Source: UBA6136 sp039795615
GTDB taxonomy: Bacteria; Pseudomonadota; Gammaproteobacteria; Methylococcales; Methylococcaceae
DNA: 32,270 nt
Direction: 5' to 3'
Assembly: GCA_039795615.1 (NCBI GenBank)
Contig: JBDKLO010000071.1
Location: 1-32,270 of the forward strand
Shown: piece after piece, positions 1 through 8,475 of the stretch
Layout: every line of letters starts with the position of its first letter
How positions within the stretch are numbered: the stretch's first letter is position 1
Notes under the pieces: generated by a model
Told to the model about the DNA's origin: nothing
Databases searched by the model: none
Seen by the model: only the letters and a program-made list of their open reading frames with translations
Made by a program: the position numbers and the translations under genes

Positions 1-123
1 CCCTGAAAGGTAGAAACATCGCGTTGTTTTGGGGACACGCCGGCCGCTCCCTATGGCATGCAGAAATAAAGGCCGGATTATAGCCCAACCGGGGCCTGGC
101 CCGACTCGAACGAATCGACGACT

Positions 124-1113
124 TCAGATCATGCAGCGTGCTGCATAGTCCGCCGCCCCCAAAAGGGCGGTATTGGGGTTGAGAGCCACCCGAACCGGCA
201 ACTCCTTGAGGAAATGAGAGAAACGCCCCTTGGCAAGGAACCCGGACATGAACTGGCCATCCTCCACCAGCGCATTGAGGATCTTGGGCGCAATGCCGCC
301 ACCGATCAGAACCCCGCCTCGCGAAAGGCATTTCAGGGCCAGATTGCCGGCCTCCGCCCCATAGATGCGGGCAAATCGACGGAGTGTCTCCCGCGCCAGA
401 GGATCCTGATATTCCAGGGCGTGAAAGCTGATTTCCCGCGCCGGATCCTCTGCCGTCTGAAGGGCCGTGGCAAGTGCCTCGGACTCCGGCAGGATTCCGG
501 TCGAACGCATGTAGCCGTAGAGTTCGGCAATCCCGGCGCCCGAAAGGATGCGCTCCATGCTGACGTGACCCGAAAACTTCTCTCGAAGGTAGACCAAAAG
601 CCCATCCTCAAAAGCATCGCCCGGGGCAAAGTCGGTATGCCCCCCCTCGGTGGCAATCGGATGGTAGTTCATGCCGTCCCAGAACAGAATGGCCTCGCCC
701 AGCCCCGTTCCCGCAGCCACGACCGCCCGATTACCGATTCGGGACTCAGCGTGGGGATTCAGTTCCAGCCATTCTTCAGGCCCCAGCCTCAGAAGTCCCA
801 GAGCCATGGCCTGAAGGTCATTCAGCAATTTGACCCTCGGAATTCCGGCCACTTTGGAGAGCACTTTTTCATCAATGACCCAAGGCAGGTTGGTGATTCT
901 GGAAACCCCGTCGAAAACCGGCCCTGCAACCCCGAAACACGCCGCCTCAACAGACACACTCTGATCACTCAGAAACTCCTGAACAATCTCTTCAAGAGAG
1001 GCGTAGTCGGCACTCGGAAAGAGACGCTCGCGCACCCGCTCCAGTCCGTCAGTATTTTTTTCGTACTGGGCCAAGATGGTCTTGGTGCCACCGATGTCTC
1101 CGGCTAAAAGCAT
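124..1113 (-). CDS. glk: Glucokinase
   Basis: Cytoplasmic enzyme that phosphorylates glucose with ATP to glucose 6-phosphate. The 329-residue protein has the phosphate-binding GDIGGTK motif at residues 5-11, the catalytic Asp in LLNDL (D99), GTGLG at 135-139, the substrate loop EGGH at 156-159 and the adenosine motif GGGIAP near 271-276. Length and motif order match bacterial Glk (about 320 residues). The ATG start places the first motif right at the N-terminus, as in the family, and CAGGGG lies just upstream. It is divergent from the HAD gene at 1304. Together with glycogen phosphorylase (8961-11453) and the GH1 glucosidase (30133-31485) it suggests that free glucose is made and used. Confidence 0.95.
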   Translation of the reverse strand: MLLAGDIGGTKTILAQYEKNTDGLERVRERLFPSADYASLEEIVQEFLSDQSVSVEAACFGVAGPVFDGVSRITNLPWVIDEKVLSKVAGIPRVKLLNDLQAMALGLLRLGPEEWLELNPHAESRIGNRAVVAAGTGLGEAILFWDGMNYHPIATEGGHTDFAPGDAFEDGLLVYLREKFSGHVSMERILSGAGIAELYGYMRSTGILPESEALATALQTAEDPAREISFHALEYQDPLARETLRRFARIYGAEAGNLALKCLSRGGVLIGGGIAPKILNALVEDGQFMSGFLAKGRFSHFLKELPVRVALNPNTALLGAADYAARCMI

Positions 1114-1303
1114 GCGAACCCCTGATAATTGCTGGCTGTAGCGCCTAGACTACACCGTTTTGCTGTAAGGCCCCACTTCACCGACAGGGCTTATCCGCCC
1201 AGTCAGGACCGACGACCCCACCCCGGCGAGCAGAATCCCTTTTCGCCATCCCGGTTTTGAGAGAGAATCGACCGTTAAACTCGCTTTCAGCAGGCTCTTT
1301 CCG

Positions 1304-2146
1304 ATGCCGCCCGCCCCTCTGATCACTGCCGAAACCCTCATCGAACGCTACGATGCGCTGTTCTTTGATGCCTACGGCGTTCTTCTCCATCGTGACGGCC
1401 CCCTCCCCGGCGCCTGCCACCTTCTGGAAAGACTGCATCAACTGGGAAAACCCTATTTTGTAGTGACCAACTCCGCCGCCCGCCTTCCAGAACACGCAGC
1501 GCTCCGTTACCAGCAGTTTGGTTTCCCACTCGAAGCCCATCAGATCATCACCGCAGGCTCGCTCATTGCACCGCACTTCAAGGCACACGGTCTCGAAGGC
1601 CGGCGATGTGCCGTCCTAGGCCCTGAGGACAGCCACCGATTCGTAGCGCAGGCAAAGGGCATCCCTGTTCCTGCGACCGAACCCTTTGATGTCCTGGTGA
1701 TTGGGGATCAGGTCGGCTTCCCCTTCCTGGACCATATGGACGCTGCCCTGACCCATCTGATCCAGCGGTTCGATGAAGATCGCCCCGTCGCACTCGTGCT
1801 TCCCAACCCGGATCTGATCTATCCAAAGCCCGGCGGTTTCGGAATGACCTGTGGCGCCATGGCCACGGTGATCGAGGCCGTTTTAAAGCAACGCTACCCG
1901 GGACGTGAGGACATCCACTTCACCATCCTCGGCAAACCGATGCCCGCCCTCTTTGAAGAGGCCGCACACCGGGCAGGAACTCGCAACGCCGTGATGATCG
2001 GGGACCAGATCGAGACCGATATCCGGGGAGCTCATGCCTTTGGCATCGATTCCGCTCTCGTGACCGGCGGCGTCGCCGAACTCGCCTTCTTTAAGGAAGA
2101 TCTCCCCTACCCACCGACCTACCAGCTCCCCAACCTGCTTCTTTAA
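1304..2146 (+). CDS. HAD superfamily class IIA phosphatase-like protein
   Basis: A 280-residue protein of the NagD-like branch of HAD hydrolases (similar to the group TIGR01459), usually annotated as a phosphatase of unknown substrate. Visible motifs: motif I FDAYGV at 21-26 (nucleophile D22), motif II VVTNSA at 53-58, the lysine GKP at 210-212 and motif IV GDQIETD at 233-239 (D234, D239). The second Asp of the usual DxD is replaced by Tyr (D22-A-Y24), as I recall for this subgroup, so full phosphatase activity is not certain. The ATG at 1304 puts motif I about 20 residues in, normal for the family, but no clear Shine-Dalgarno site is seen. It has its own transcription unit, divergent from glk; adk starts 114 bases downstream. 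Confidence 0.8.
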   Translation: MPPAPLITAETLIERYDALFFDAYGVLLHRDGPLPGACHLLERLHQLGKPYFVVTNSAARLPEHAALRYQQFGFPLEAHQIITAGSLIAPHFKAHGLEGRRCAVLGPEDSHRFVAQAKGIPVPATEPFDVLVIGDQVGFPFLDHMDAALTHLIQRFDEDRPVALVLPNPDLIYPKPGGFGMTCGAMATVIEAVLKQRYPGREDIHFTILGKPMPALFEEAAHRAGTRNAVMIGDQIETDIRGAHAFGIDSALVTGGVAELAFFKEDLPYPPTYQLPNLLL

Positions 2147-2184
2147 CTACCCGGCCTTCCGTCTCTCAGACCCAATCCGAGCCC

Positions 2185-2206
2185 GCCCATGGCCCAGACT
2201 ATGGGC
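2185..2206. repeat. Inverted repeat between HAD gene and adk
   Basis: GCCCAT (2185-2190) pairs with ATGGGC (2201-2206) around a 10-base loop. It lies 39 bases after the HAD stop codon. No T-run follows, so a terminator role is only possible. It overlaps the non-coding leader of adk if adk starts at 2261. Confidence 0.3.
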
Positions 2207-2260
2207 AGCCCCCCCCTGAATATGCGAGAATCGCGTCATTTTTCACGTGGAGACGTTGCG

Positions 2261-2914
2261 ATGCGAGTCATCCTCCTTGGTGCGCCCGGTTCAGGCAAAG
2301 GCACTCAGGCACAGGCCATCACCGAGAAGTTCGATATTCCCCAAATTTCGACCGGCGACATGTTGCGCGCCGCTGTTCGCGATGGAACGGAACTCGGGCT
2401 TGCCGCCAAAAAGATCATGGATGCCGGTCTTTTGGTCTCGGACGACATTATTTTGGGTCTGATCAAGGAGCGCATCAAGGCCGATGATTGCCGGAACGGC
2501 TTCCTGCTGGACGGTTTTCCAAGGACCATCGCGCAGGCCGATGGACTCGACGCTTTGGCCATCACGATTGATGTCGTCATTGAGTTCGTGGTGGATGACG
2601 AGGAAATCGTTCGCCGCATGAGTGGCCGCCGGGTGCATCCGGCCTCAGGGCGCTCCTATCACATCGTTTTCAACCCCCCCAAAGTGGAAGGCATCGATGA
2701 CATCACCGGTGAGGCGCTGATTCAGCGCGACGATGACAGCGAAGCCACGGTCCGCAAAAGGCTCTCGGTCTATCATGAGCAGACCAAGCCACTGGTGGGC
2801 TATTACCAGACCAAGGCCGAACAGGGATCTGTCCGGTTTGCCAGTATTAATGGCATCGGCAGCGTGGACGCCATCACCCAGAAACTGTTCGAAGTCCTGG
2901 ATGCCGCCCCCTGA
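2261..2914 (+). CDS. adk: Adenylate kinase
   Basis: Catalyses ATP + AMP to 2 ADP in the cytoplasm. Protein of 217 residues with P-loop GAPGSGKGT at 7-15, AMP-binding STGDMLR at 30-36, LDGFPRT near 83-89 and a LID domain at about 122-159. The LID lacks the four zinc cysteines, so this is the non-zinc type common in Gram-negatives. The frame is open back to 2189, but the ATG at 2261 follows a GTGGAG ribosome site and puts the P-loop at the usual position; the extra 24 residues of the longer frame do not resemble the family. leuC starts 48 bases downstream, so co-transcription is possible. Confidence 0.96.
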   Translation: MRVILLGAPGSGKGTQAQAITEKFDIPQISTGDMLRAAVRDGTELGLAAKKIMDAGLLVSDDIILGLIKERIKADDCRNGFLLDGFPRTIAQADGLDALAITIDVVIEFVVDDEEIVRRMSGRRVHPASGRSYHIVFNPPKVEGIDDITGEALIQRDDDSEATVRKRLSVYHEQTKPLVGYYQTKAEQGSVRFASINGIGSVDAITQKLFEVLDAAP

Positions 2915-2962
2915 GACGGCCCGATCCCTTCCTTTTAGACCCTTTACCGAGACCTGACGCCT

Positions 2963-4708
2963 ATGGCCGGCAAAACCCTCTATGACAAACTGTGGGATGC
3001 ACATGTTGTGTGCACCGAACCGGATGGTTCCGCCCTGATTTACGTGGATCGCCAACTGTTGCATGAAGTGACGTCTCCTCAGGCCTTCGAAGGCCTTAGA
3101 CTGTCCGGGCGCAAAGTCTGGCGCACAGGGGCGAACCTTGCCACCGCGGACCACAACGTCCCAACCAAGGACCGCGCAAAAGGGATCGCAGATCCCATCG
3201 CCAAACTCCAGATCGAAACGCTGGATCGCAATTGTGCCGAATTCGGGATCTTGGAATTCCCCATGGGTGACGTGCGCCAGGGCGTTGTCCACGTCATGGG
3301 CCCTGAGCAAGGGGCCACCCTGCCCGGCATGACCATCGTTTGTGGTGACTCCCACACCGCGACCCATGGCGCATTTGGTGCGCTGGCCTTCGGCATCGGC
3401 ACCTCGGAAGTGGAACATGCTCTGGCCACCCAGTGTTTGGTCCAGAGAAAGTCAAAGACCATGTTGGTCAAGGTCGAAGGCACCCTCGGTGCCGGCGTGA
3501 CCGCAAAAGACATCATTCTGGCCGTCATCGGACGGATCGGAACGGCCGGCGGGACAGGCTATACCATCGAGTTCGCAGGATCCGCGATTCGCAGCCTGAC
3601 CATGGAAGGCCGCATGACGCTCTGCAACATGGCGATTGAAGGTGGCGCGCGTGCTGGCCTTGTTGCCGTGGATGACACCACCATCAATTACCTGAAGGGC
3701 CGCCCCATGGCGCCCACGGGTCGTCTCTGGGACGAAGCCCTTCTGAGCTGGAAGCACCTGAAGAGTGACGCCGATGCGACCTTCGATGCCACCATCGAAT
3801 TGGCCGCTCAAGACATTCAACCGCAGGTCAGCTGGGGCACCTCTCCTGAGATGGTCTTGCCGGTGGATGCGAAGGTCCCCGATCCTGCCCAGGAAAAAGA
3901 CGCGGTGAAGCGTGACGGGATGGAACGCGCACTGCAGTACATGGGCCTCAAGGCCGGAACTCCAATCAGCGAGATCAAGCTGGACAAGGTCTTCATCGGA
4001 TCCTGCACCAATGGACGCATCGAGGATCTGCGGGCAGCCGCAGAGATTGCCCGGGGCCGGAAGGTCGCTGCCAACATTAAGCTGGCCATGGTCGTTCCAG
4101 GTTCTGGTCTGGTTAAACAACAGGCAGAGGATGAAGGACTCGACCAGATTTTTGTCGCCGCAGGTTTTGAATGGCGTGATCCGGGTTGCTCCATGTGCCT
4201 TGCCATGAATGCCGACCGCCTGGAATCCGGTGAGCGGTGTGCGTCAACGTCGAACCGCAACTTCGAAGGCCGTCAGGGCTTCGGTGGCCGCACCCACCTG
4301 GTCAGTCCTGCCATGGCGGCTGCAGCGGCAGTTACCGGTCATTTCATCGATGTCCGCTCACTCAAGCCCGCAGCGGCCGAAAAAGCCGCAAGCGTCGCGC
4401 CGACGAAACCGGTCACTGAGGCTCCGAAGGACGTTGCGCCCGTCGTTGCCGCCCCAACGCCGGCTGAACTGCCCGTGACCGAAACCCCAAAGAAGGCTGC
4501 ACCCAAAGCCCAGCCAAAGGCTGCAAAACCGGTGTCCCAGAGTCCCGTGACCATCGAAGCCGCTCCTGAAGGAAAAGCCCCGAAGGCGAGGATTCCGGTC
4601 AAAAAGGCCGCCGCTGCTGCAAAGAAAACGACAGCCACACCGAACCCCAAGAAACCGGCCCCCCGCCCGGCGGGATCCACCTTGCGCAAGAGGTCACCCA
4701 AGTCATGA
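2963..4708 (+). CDS. leuC: 3-isopropylmalate dehydratase large subunit with a long Ala/Pro/Lys-rich C-terminal tail
   Basis: Large subunit of isopropylmalate isomerase, which interconverts 2- and 3-isopropylmalate in leucine synthesis using a [4Fe-4S] cluster. The cluster cysteines are C348 (GSCTN) and C409/C412 (PGCSMC); CGDSHTATHGAFG near 127-139 and the final VTGHFIDVR near 457-465 are typical. Bacterial LeuC normally ends about here (466-470 residues), but this protein runs to 581. Residues about 468-581 (DNA from about 4364) are almost only Ala, Pro, Lys, Val and Thr, with many KAA/KAAP units, and look disordered and basic, like histone-H1-type or AlgP-type tails. No frameshift is evident. 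The stop overlaps the leuD start by four bases (ATGA), implying translational coupling. Identity of the core is secure; the role of the tail is unknown. Confidence 0.96.
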   Translation: MAGKTLYDKLWDAHVVCTEPDGSALIYVDRQLLHEVTSPQAFEGLRLSGRKVWRTGANLATADHNVPTKDRAKGIADPIAKLQIETLDRNCAEFGILEFPMGDVRQGVVHVMGPEQGATLPGMTIVCGDSHTATHGAFGALAFGIGTSEVEHALATQCLVQRKSKTMLVKVEGTLGAGVTAKDIILAVIGRIGTAGGTGYTIEFAGSAIRSLTMEGRMTLCNMAIEGGARAGLVAVDDTTINYLKGRPMAPTGRLWDEALLSWKHLKSDADATFDATIELAAQDIQPQVSWGTSPEMVLPVDAKVPDPAQEKDAVKRDGMERALQYMGLKAGTPISEIKLDKVFIGSCTNGRIEDLRAAAEIARGRKVAANIKLAMVVPGSGLVKQQAEDEGLDQIFVAAGFEWRDPGCSMCLAMNADRLESGERCASTSNRNFEGRQGFGGRTHLVSPAMAAAAAVTGHFIDVRSLKPAAAEKAASVAPTKPVTEAPKDVAPVVAAPTPAELPVTETPKKAAPKAQPKAAKPVSQSPVTIEAAPEGKAPKARIPVKKAAAAAKKTTATPNPKKPAPRPAGSTLRKRSPKS

Positions 4709-5349
4709 GATCTTTTCGTTACATCAACTCTCGGGTTATCCCATTGGATCGAGCCAATGTGGACACGGATGCCATCATCCCGAAGCAATTCCTCAAATCC
4801 ATCAAGCGCAGTGGTTTTGGTGTCTACCTCTTTGACGAGTGGCGCTACCTGGATCGCGGCGAGCCTGACATGGACTGCACCAACCGCCCGCGCAACCCGG
4901 ATTTTGTTCTGAACAAGCCCTCGGCCTTCCGGGCCCGAATTCTCCTGACCCGGGAAAACTTCGGCTGTGGATCGTCTCGCGAACATGCGCCCTGGGCCCT
5001 CGAAGATTACGGCTTCCGGGTTCTGATTGCTCCGAGTTTTGCCGATATTTTCTACAACAACTGCTTCAAGAACGGGATCTTGCCGATCACTCTCGATAGC
5101 GCCACCGTAGACCATCTGTTTAAGGATGCGGCGGGGGTCGGATACCAGATCGAGGTCGATCTTCCAAGCCAGACCATCACCACGAAGTTCGGCGAAAAAA
5201 TTCAGTTCGAGATCGAACCCACGCGTAAGCACCGCTTGCTGAATGGGCTCGACGATATCGGCCTGACGCTTCAGCGTGCGGAAGAGATTTCGGCTTATGA
5301 GGTGCGTCGAAAGAAGGAAGCCCCCTGGCTTTTCAGCGACGTCGCCTAG
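4705..5349 (+). CDS. leuD: 3-isopropylmalate dehydratase small subunit
   Basis: Small (swivel-domain) subunit that joins LeuC to form isopropylmalate isomerase. Protein of 214 residues, the usual length, with DTDAIIPKQFLK near 20-31 and the substrate-binding NFGCGSSREHAPWAL at about 85-99. The ATG lies inside the leuC stop region (ATGA), so translation is probably coupled. A 134-base gap with a perfect inverted repeat separates it from the leuB reading frame as extended upstream, or 185 bases from the chosen leuB start. Confidence 0.96.
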   Translation: MRSFRYINSRVIPLDRANVDTDAIIPKQFLKSIKRSGFGVYLFDEWRYLDRGEPDMDCTNRPRNPDFVLNKPSAFRARILLTRENFGCGSSREHAPWALEDYGFRVLIAPSFADIFYNNCFKNGILPITLDSATVDHLFKDAAGVGYQIEVDLPSQTITTKFGEKIQFEIEPTRKHRLLNGLDDIGLTLQRAEEISAYEVRRKKEAPWLFSDVA

Positions 5350-5379
5350 GGCGCTCACTGGCCTCAATCGAAACTGAAT

Positions 5380-5413
5380 GTGATCCGGACCTTAATTAAA
5401 GCCTCCGGATCAC
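5380..5413. repeat. Perfect 10-bp inverted repeat between leuD and leuB
   Basis: GTGATCCGGA (5380-5389) is exactly complementary to TCCGGATCAC (5404-5413), with a 14-base AT-rich loop containing TTAATTAA. No T-run follows, so it is not a standard intrinsic terminator. It may be an mRNA-stabilising hairpin, a weak terminator or an operator ahead of leuB. Confidence 0.5.
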
Positions 5414-5534
5414 CCCCAATTCTTACCACCCCCCTGGATAGCAACGATCGATAGGAGAAGCGAGAATCAGGGCGCCTCATCGCGTGCGCCGCGCTATCCC
5501 TCCCCGCCACATTGGATCGGGGCTCTCGCATGAC

Positions 5535-6617
5535 ATGATGACCAAAAAAATTGCAGTATTGCCCGGCGACGGGATCGGAACTGAAATCGTTGCCGAAGCC
5601 CTCAAGGTTCTGGATGTCCTTAAAAGTGACTATGGCCTCAAGGTCGAGACCGAAGAAGCCTTGATCGGCGGCGCGGCCTATGATGCAACGGGCACGCCGT
5701 TTCCCGAAGCGACACTGAAAGTCTGCGCCGCCGCAGATTCAGTGCTTCTCGGTGCTGTCGGGGGCCCAAAATGGGAGCCTCTGGATTATTCCGTTCGCCC
5801 TGAACGGGGTCTTCTGGGCCTTCGCGCCGAGCTTGAGCTTTTTGCCAACCTCCGCCCTGCGCTCCTTTACCCACAACTCGTGGCCGCCTCGACCCTGAAG
5901 CCTGAAGTCGTTTCAGGCCTCGACATCATGATCATTCGCGAGCTCACCGGAGGCATTTACTTCGGCAAGCCCCGTGGACGCAGGGTCAATGACCAGGGCG
6001 AACGCGAGGGCTTTAACACCCTGATCTATACGGAATCTGAAATCCGCCGTATCGGTCATATCGCCTTCCAGACCGCTCAAAAGCGTCACAAGAAGCTCTG
6101 CTCCGTCGATAAGGCCAATGTCCTTGAATGCACCGAACTGTGGCGTGAAGTCATGATCGAAGTCTCCAAGGACTACCCTGACGTCGAACTCAGCCACATG
6201 TACGTCGACAATGCCGCCATGCAGCTGGTTCGGGCTCCGAAGCAATTCGATGTCATGGTGACCGAAAACATGTTTGGTGACATTCTCTCCGACTGCGCAG
6301 CGATGCTGACCGGCTCGATTGGCATGCTGCCCTCCGCCTCCCTCGACAAGAATGGCAAGGGCATGTACGAACCGATCCATGGCTCGGCCCCCGACATCAG
6401 CGGCAAAGGCATTGCCAATCCAATCGCGACCATCCTGTCCGTGGCCATGATGTTGCGTCACAGCTTCAACGATGCCGTCAATGCAGACCGGGTCGAGAAG
6501 GCCGTCATCAAGTCCCTGGACGCCGGTTACCGCACGGCGGACATCTACTCCGAGGGCACCCGCAAAGTCGGCACCCAGGAAATGGGTGCAGCGATCATCG
6601 CGGCCCTGCGCGGCTAG
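5535..6617 (+). CDS. leuB: 3-isopropylmalate dehydrogenase
   Basis: NAD-dependent oxidative decarboxylation of 3-isopropylmalate, third step of leucine synthesis, in the cytoplasm. The 360-residue protein starts MMTKKIAVLPGDGIGTE and holds RELTGGIYFGKPRG, the catalytic-lysine region DKANVLE and the metal/NAD region TENMFGDILSD followed by GSIGMLPSASL. The frame is open back to a GTG at 5484, but the ATG at 5535 (or 5538) gives the normal N-terminus. No good ribosome site precedes it; the strong AGGAGAAG at 5453-5460 is too far from any in-frame start, so the exact start is not settled. asd follows after 12 bases with a ribosome site (TAGGAG) that overlaps the leuB stop. Confidence 0.95.
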   Translation: MMTKKIAVLPGDGIGTEIVAEALKVLDVLKSDYGLKVETEEALIGGAAYDATGTPFPEATLKVCAAADSVLLGAVGGPKWEPLDYSVRPERGLLGLRAELELFANLRPALLYPQLVAASTLKPEVVSGLDIMIIRELTGGIYFGKPRGRRVNDQGEREGFNTLIYTESEIRRIGHIAFQTAQKRHKKLCSVDKANVLECTELWREVMIEVSKDYPDVELSHMYVDNAAMQLVRAPKQFDVMVTENMFGDILSDCAAMLTGSIGMLPSASLDKNGKGMYEPIHGSAPDISGKGIANPIATILSVAMMLRHSFNDAVNADRVEKAVIKSLDAGYRTADIYSEGTRKVGTQEMGAAIIAALRG

Positions 6618-6629
6618 GAGCTTAAGATC

Positions 6630-7649
6630 ATGCGAACCTTCAACGTTGCCGTCCTGGGCGCGACGGGCGCGGTCGGTGAAACGATGCTGGAAATCCTCGA
6701 ACAGCGGAATTTTCCAGTCGGTCAGGTGTTTCCGCTGGCGAGCAGTCGCTCGGCGGGACAAACGGTCTCCTTCCGCGGTGAGGACCTGACGGTTCTGGAT
6801 GTCGAAACCTTCGACTTCAGCCAGACCGAGATTGGCCTTTTTTCTGCAGGCGCATCCGTTTCTGAGATCTATGGCCCGAAAGCCGCGGCCGAGGGCTGTG
6901 TTGTCATCGACAACACCTCACGCTTCCGTTACGAAGACGACATTCCTCTGGTCGTACCAGAAGTAAATCCGGAGGCCATTGCCGAGTACCGGAATCGGGG
7001 CATCATTGCCAATCCGAATTGCTCGACCATTCAGATGCTGGTGGCCCTCAAGCCGATCCATGATGCCGTTGGCATCGAGCGAATCAACGTCTGCACCTAT
7101 CAGGCGGTTTCAGGCACCGGCAAAAAGGCCATCGAAGAACTGGCCCAGCAGACCACCCAACTCCTGAGTGGAAAGCCGGTCACGCCCTCGGTCTACCCCA
7201 AGCAGATCGCATTCAATGTTCTGCCCCAAATCGATGTCTTCCTTGAGAATGGTTACACCAAGGAAGAAATGAAGATGGTTTGGGAGACTCGGAAGATCAT
7301 GGGAGATCAAAGCATCGAAGTGAATCCAACCGCCGTTCGGGTTCCGGTGTTCTATGGCCACTCTGAAGCCGTTCACATCGAAACCCGGGAGAAAATGACA
7401 GCGGATCAGGCCAAGGTCCTGCTGGGCAAGGCTCCCGGGGTCGTTGTCGTGGATGAACACAAACCCGGGGGTTATCCGACGGCGGTGACTGAAAGCGCAG
7501 GGCAAGATCCCGTATTCGTGGGGCGTATCCGGGAAGATATTTCCCATCCTCGCGGACTCGATTTGTGGGTGGTCTCAGACAACATTCGAAAAGGCGCGGC
7601 GCTTAACAGCGTCCAGATTGCTGAAGTGCTGATCCGCGACTATCTCTGA
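6630..7649 (+). CDS. asd: Aspartate-semialdehyde dehydrogenase
   Basis: Reduces aspartyl phosphate to aspartate semialdehyde with NADPH, a branch point toward lysine/diaminopimelate, threonine and methionine. Protein of 339 residues with NADP-binding GATGAVG at 10-16, catalytic cysteine C131 in NPNCST and the acid/base histidine H244 in FYGHSEA. The ribosome site TAGGAG overlaps the leuB stop codon, so it is the last gene of the leuC-leuD-leuB-asd group. A strong terminator follows at 7692-7729. DapF and LysA, later steps of the same pathway, are encoded at 22319-24405. Confidence 0.96.
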   Translation: MRTFNVAVLGATGAVGETMLEILEQRNFPVGQVFPLASSRSAGQTVSFRGEDLTVLDVETFDFSQTEIGLFSAGASVSEIYGPKAAAEGCVVIDNTSRFRYEDDIPLVVPEVNPEAIAEYRNRGIIANPNCSTIQMLVALKPIHDAVGIERINVCTYQAVSGTGKKAIEELAQQTTQLLSGKPVTPSVYPKQIAFNVLPQIDVFLENGYTKEEMKMVWETRKIMGDQSIEVNPTAVRVPVFYGHSEAVHIETREKMTADQAKVLLGKAPGVVVVDEHKPGGYPTAVTESAGQDPVFVGRIREDISHPRGLDLWVVSDNIRKGAALNSVQIAEVLIRDYL

Positions 7650-7691
7650 TCTTTTGACGAAAGGGTCCGATGGCGGGCCTCTTCTCTTGGA

Positions 7692-7729
7692 AAGCCCGTG
7701 CCCGCATCGATGCTGGCACGGGCTTTTTT
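7692..7729. terminator. Rho-independent terminator after asd
   Basis: AAGCCCGTGCC (7692-7702) pairs perfectly with GGCACGGGCTT (7715-7725) around a 12-base loop, and the 3' arm runs into TTTTTT. It sits between convergent asd and the channel gene. An A-run also flanks the 5' side, so it may serve both strands. Confidence 0.9.
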
Positions 7730-7731
7730 CT

Positions 7732-8415
7732 TCAGGGCGTTGGCTTGGGGGTTTGATTTTCCATCAGATGGAGTCCGACCAAACGCGCGACGACCACCGC
7801 CACATACATCTGCCCGATCAGGGCCTCCAAAGAAGACAGCATGCCCGCAAAAGGATAAACCGGGGTGATGTCTCCGTAGCCCAGCGTGGTCAGGGTGATC
7901 AGGCTGAAATAGAGATTTCCGCCATTACGAAGGTAAAAGCTCACATCGCCCCCGCAAAGACTTGGCGTGCAGTCGAAGGCGTTCGGGATGATGAGCGAGG
8001 TGAGGGTGTACATGCTGCCAAAGAATGCGCTGATCATCAGATAAATCGAGACTGCTCCATAAAGTCGGTCTGAAGTCTTAACCCTCGGCGAGAGAAAAAC
8101 ATGGTGAGCCATGACAAAAATGACCCGGGCAAAAAAGAGGATAAAGATGGTTTCACGGGTCAGAGCCAGCCAGCGCACCTGGGGATTCATGACTTCCAAC
8201 GTCCAGAGAACGAGCACGAGTAGCGCAATCAGAATCGTACTGACGACCCTTTTTTTTCGTCCAGCGGACAAGATAAGCCCCGCGCTCAAAAGCCCGACCC
8301 CCAAGGTCAACTCAAGAATGTCGCCAAAAAGCCCCTGCATGGTCAGCAAAGGAAAAGAGACCATGTAAACCATCTGGAGCAAGAGAAAATTGCGATAGGT
8401 TTTGGATTCGGGCAT
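7732..8415 (-). CDS. Potassium channel-like membrane protein (Ion_trans_2 type)
   Basis: A 227-residue inner-membrane protein predicted to conduct K+. The selectivity filter TLGYGD is at residues 177-182, preceded by a pore helix (YFSLITLT) and followed by a last hydrophobic helix at about 190-215. Further hydrophobic segments lie at about 10-26, 32-50, 56-75, 86-104 and 118-141. No positively charged S4-type voltage sensor and no RCK or cyclic-nucleotide domain is seen, and the C-terminus ends soon after the last helix, so the gating signal is unknown. It is a single gene between the asd terminator and trmL (61 bases away). K+ selectivity is inferred from the GYG filter only. Confidence 0.85.
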   Translation of the reverse strand: MPESKTYRNFLLLQMVYMVSFPLLTMQGLFGDILELTLGVGLLSAGLILSAGRKKRVVSTILIALLVLVLWTLEVMNPQVRWLALTRETIFILFFARVIFVMAHHVFLSPRVKTSDRLYGAVSIYLMISAFFGSMYTLTSLIIPNAFDCTPSLCGGDVSFYLRNGGNLYFSLITLTTLGYGDITPVYPFAGMLSSLEALIGQMYVAVVVARLVGLHLMENQTPKPTP

Positions 8416-8475
8416 GGCAACTCCAGTGTCAAAGCAGATCCGAAGTCAAAACGCGCCCGGATCCATGTCGATGGG

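Noticed and set aside
1..123. Sequence before the glk stop, examined for a gene end, tRNA or terminator
   Set aside because: No convincing frame, cloverleaf or hairpin with T-run is visible.
214..1107. Long plus-strand open frame (297 codons) opposite glk
   Set aside because: Antisense shadow of the clear glucokinase gene; composition is Arg/Pro/Gly-rich with no recognisable domain.
4690..4720. Programmed frameshift that would fuse LeuC to LeuD
   Set aside because: The frames are related by -1, but no slippery heptamer or downstream structure is visible; stop-start coupling explains the overlap.
4339..5367. Minus-strand open frame of 342 codons opposite the LeuC tail and leuD
   Set aside because: Its Gly/Ala/Phe-rich end only mirrors the repetitive LeuC tail; leuD on the other strand is certain.
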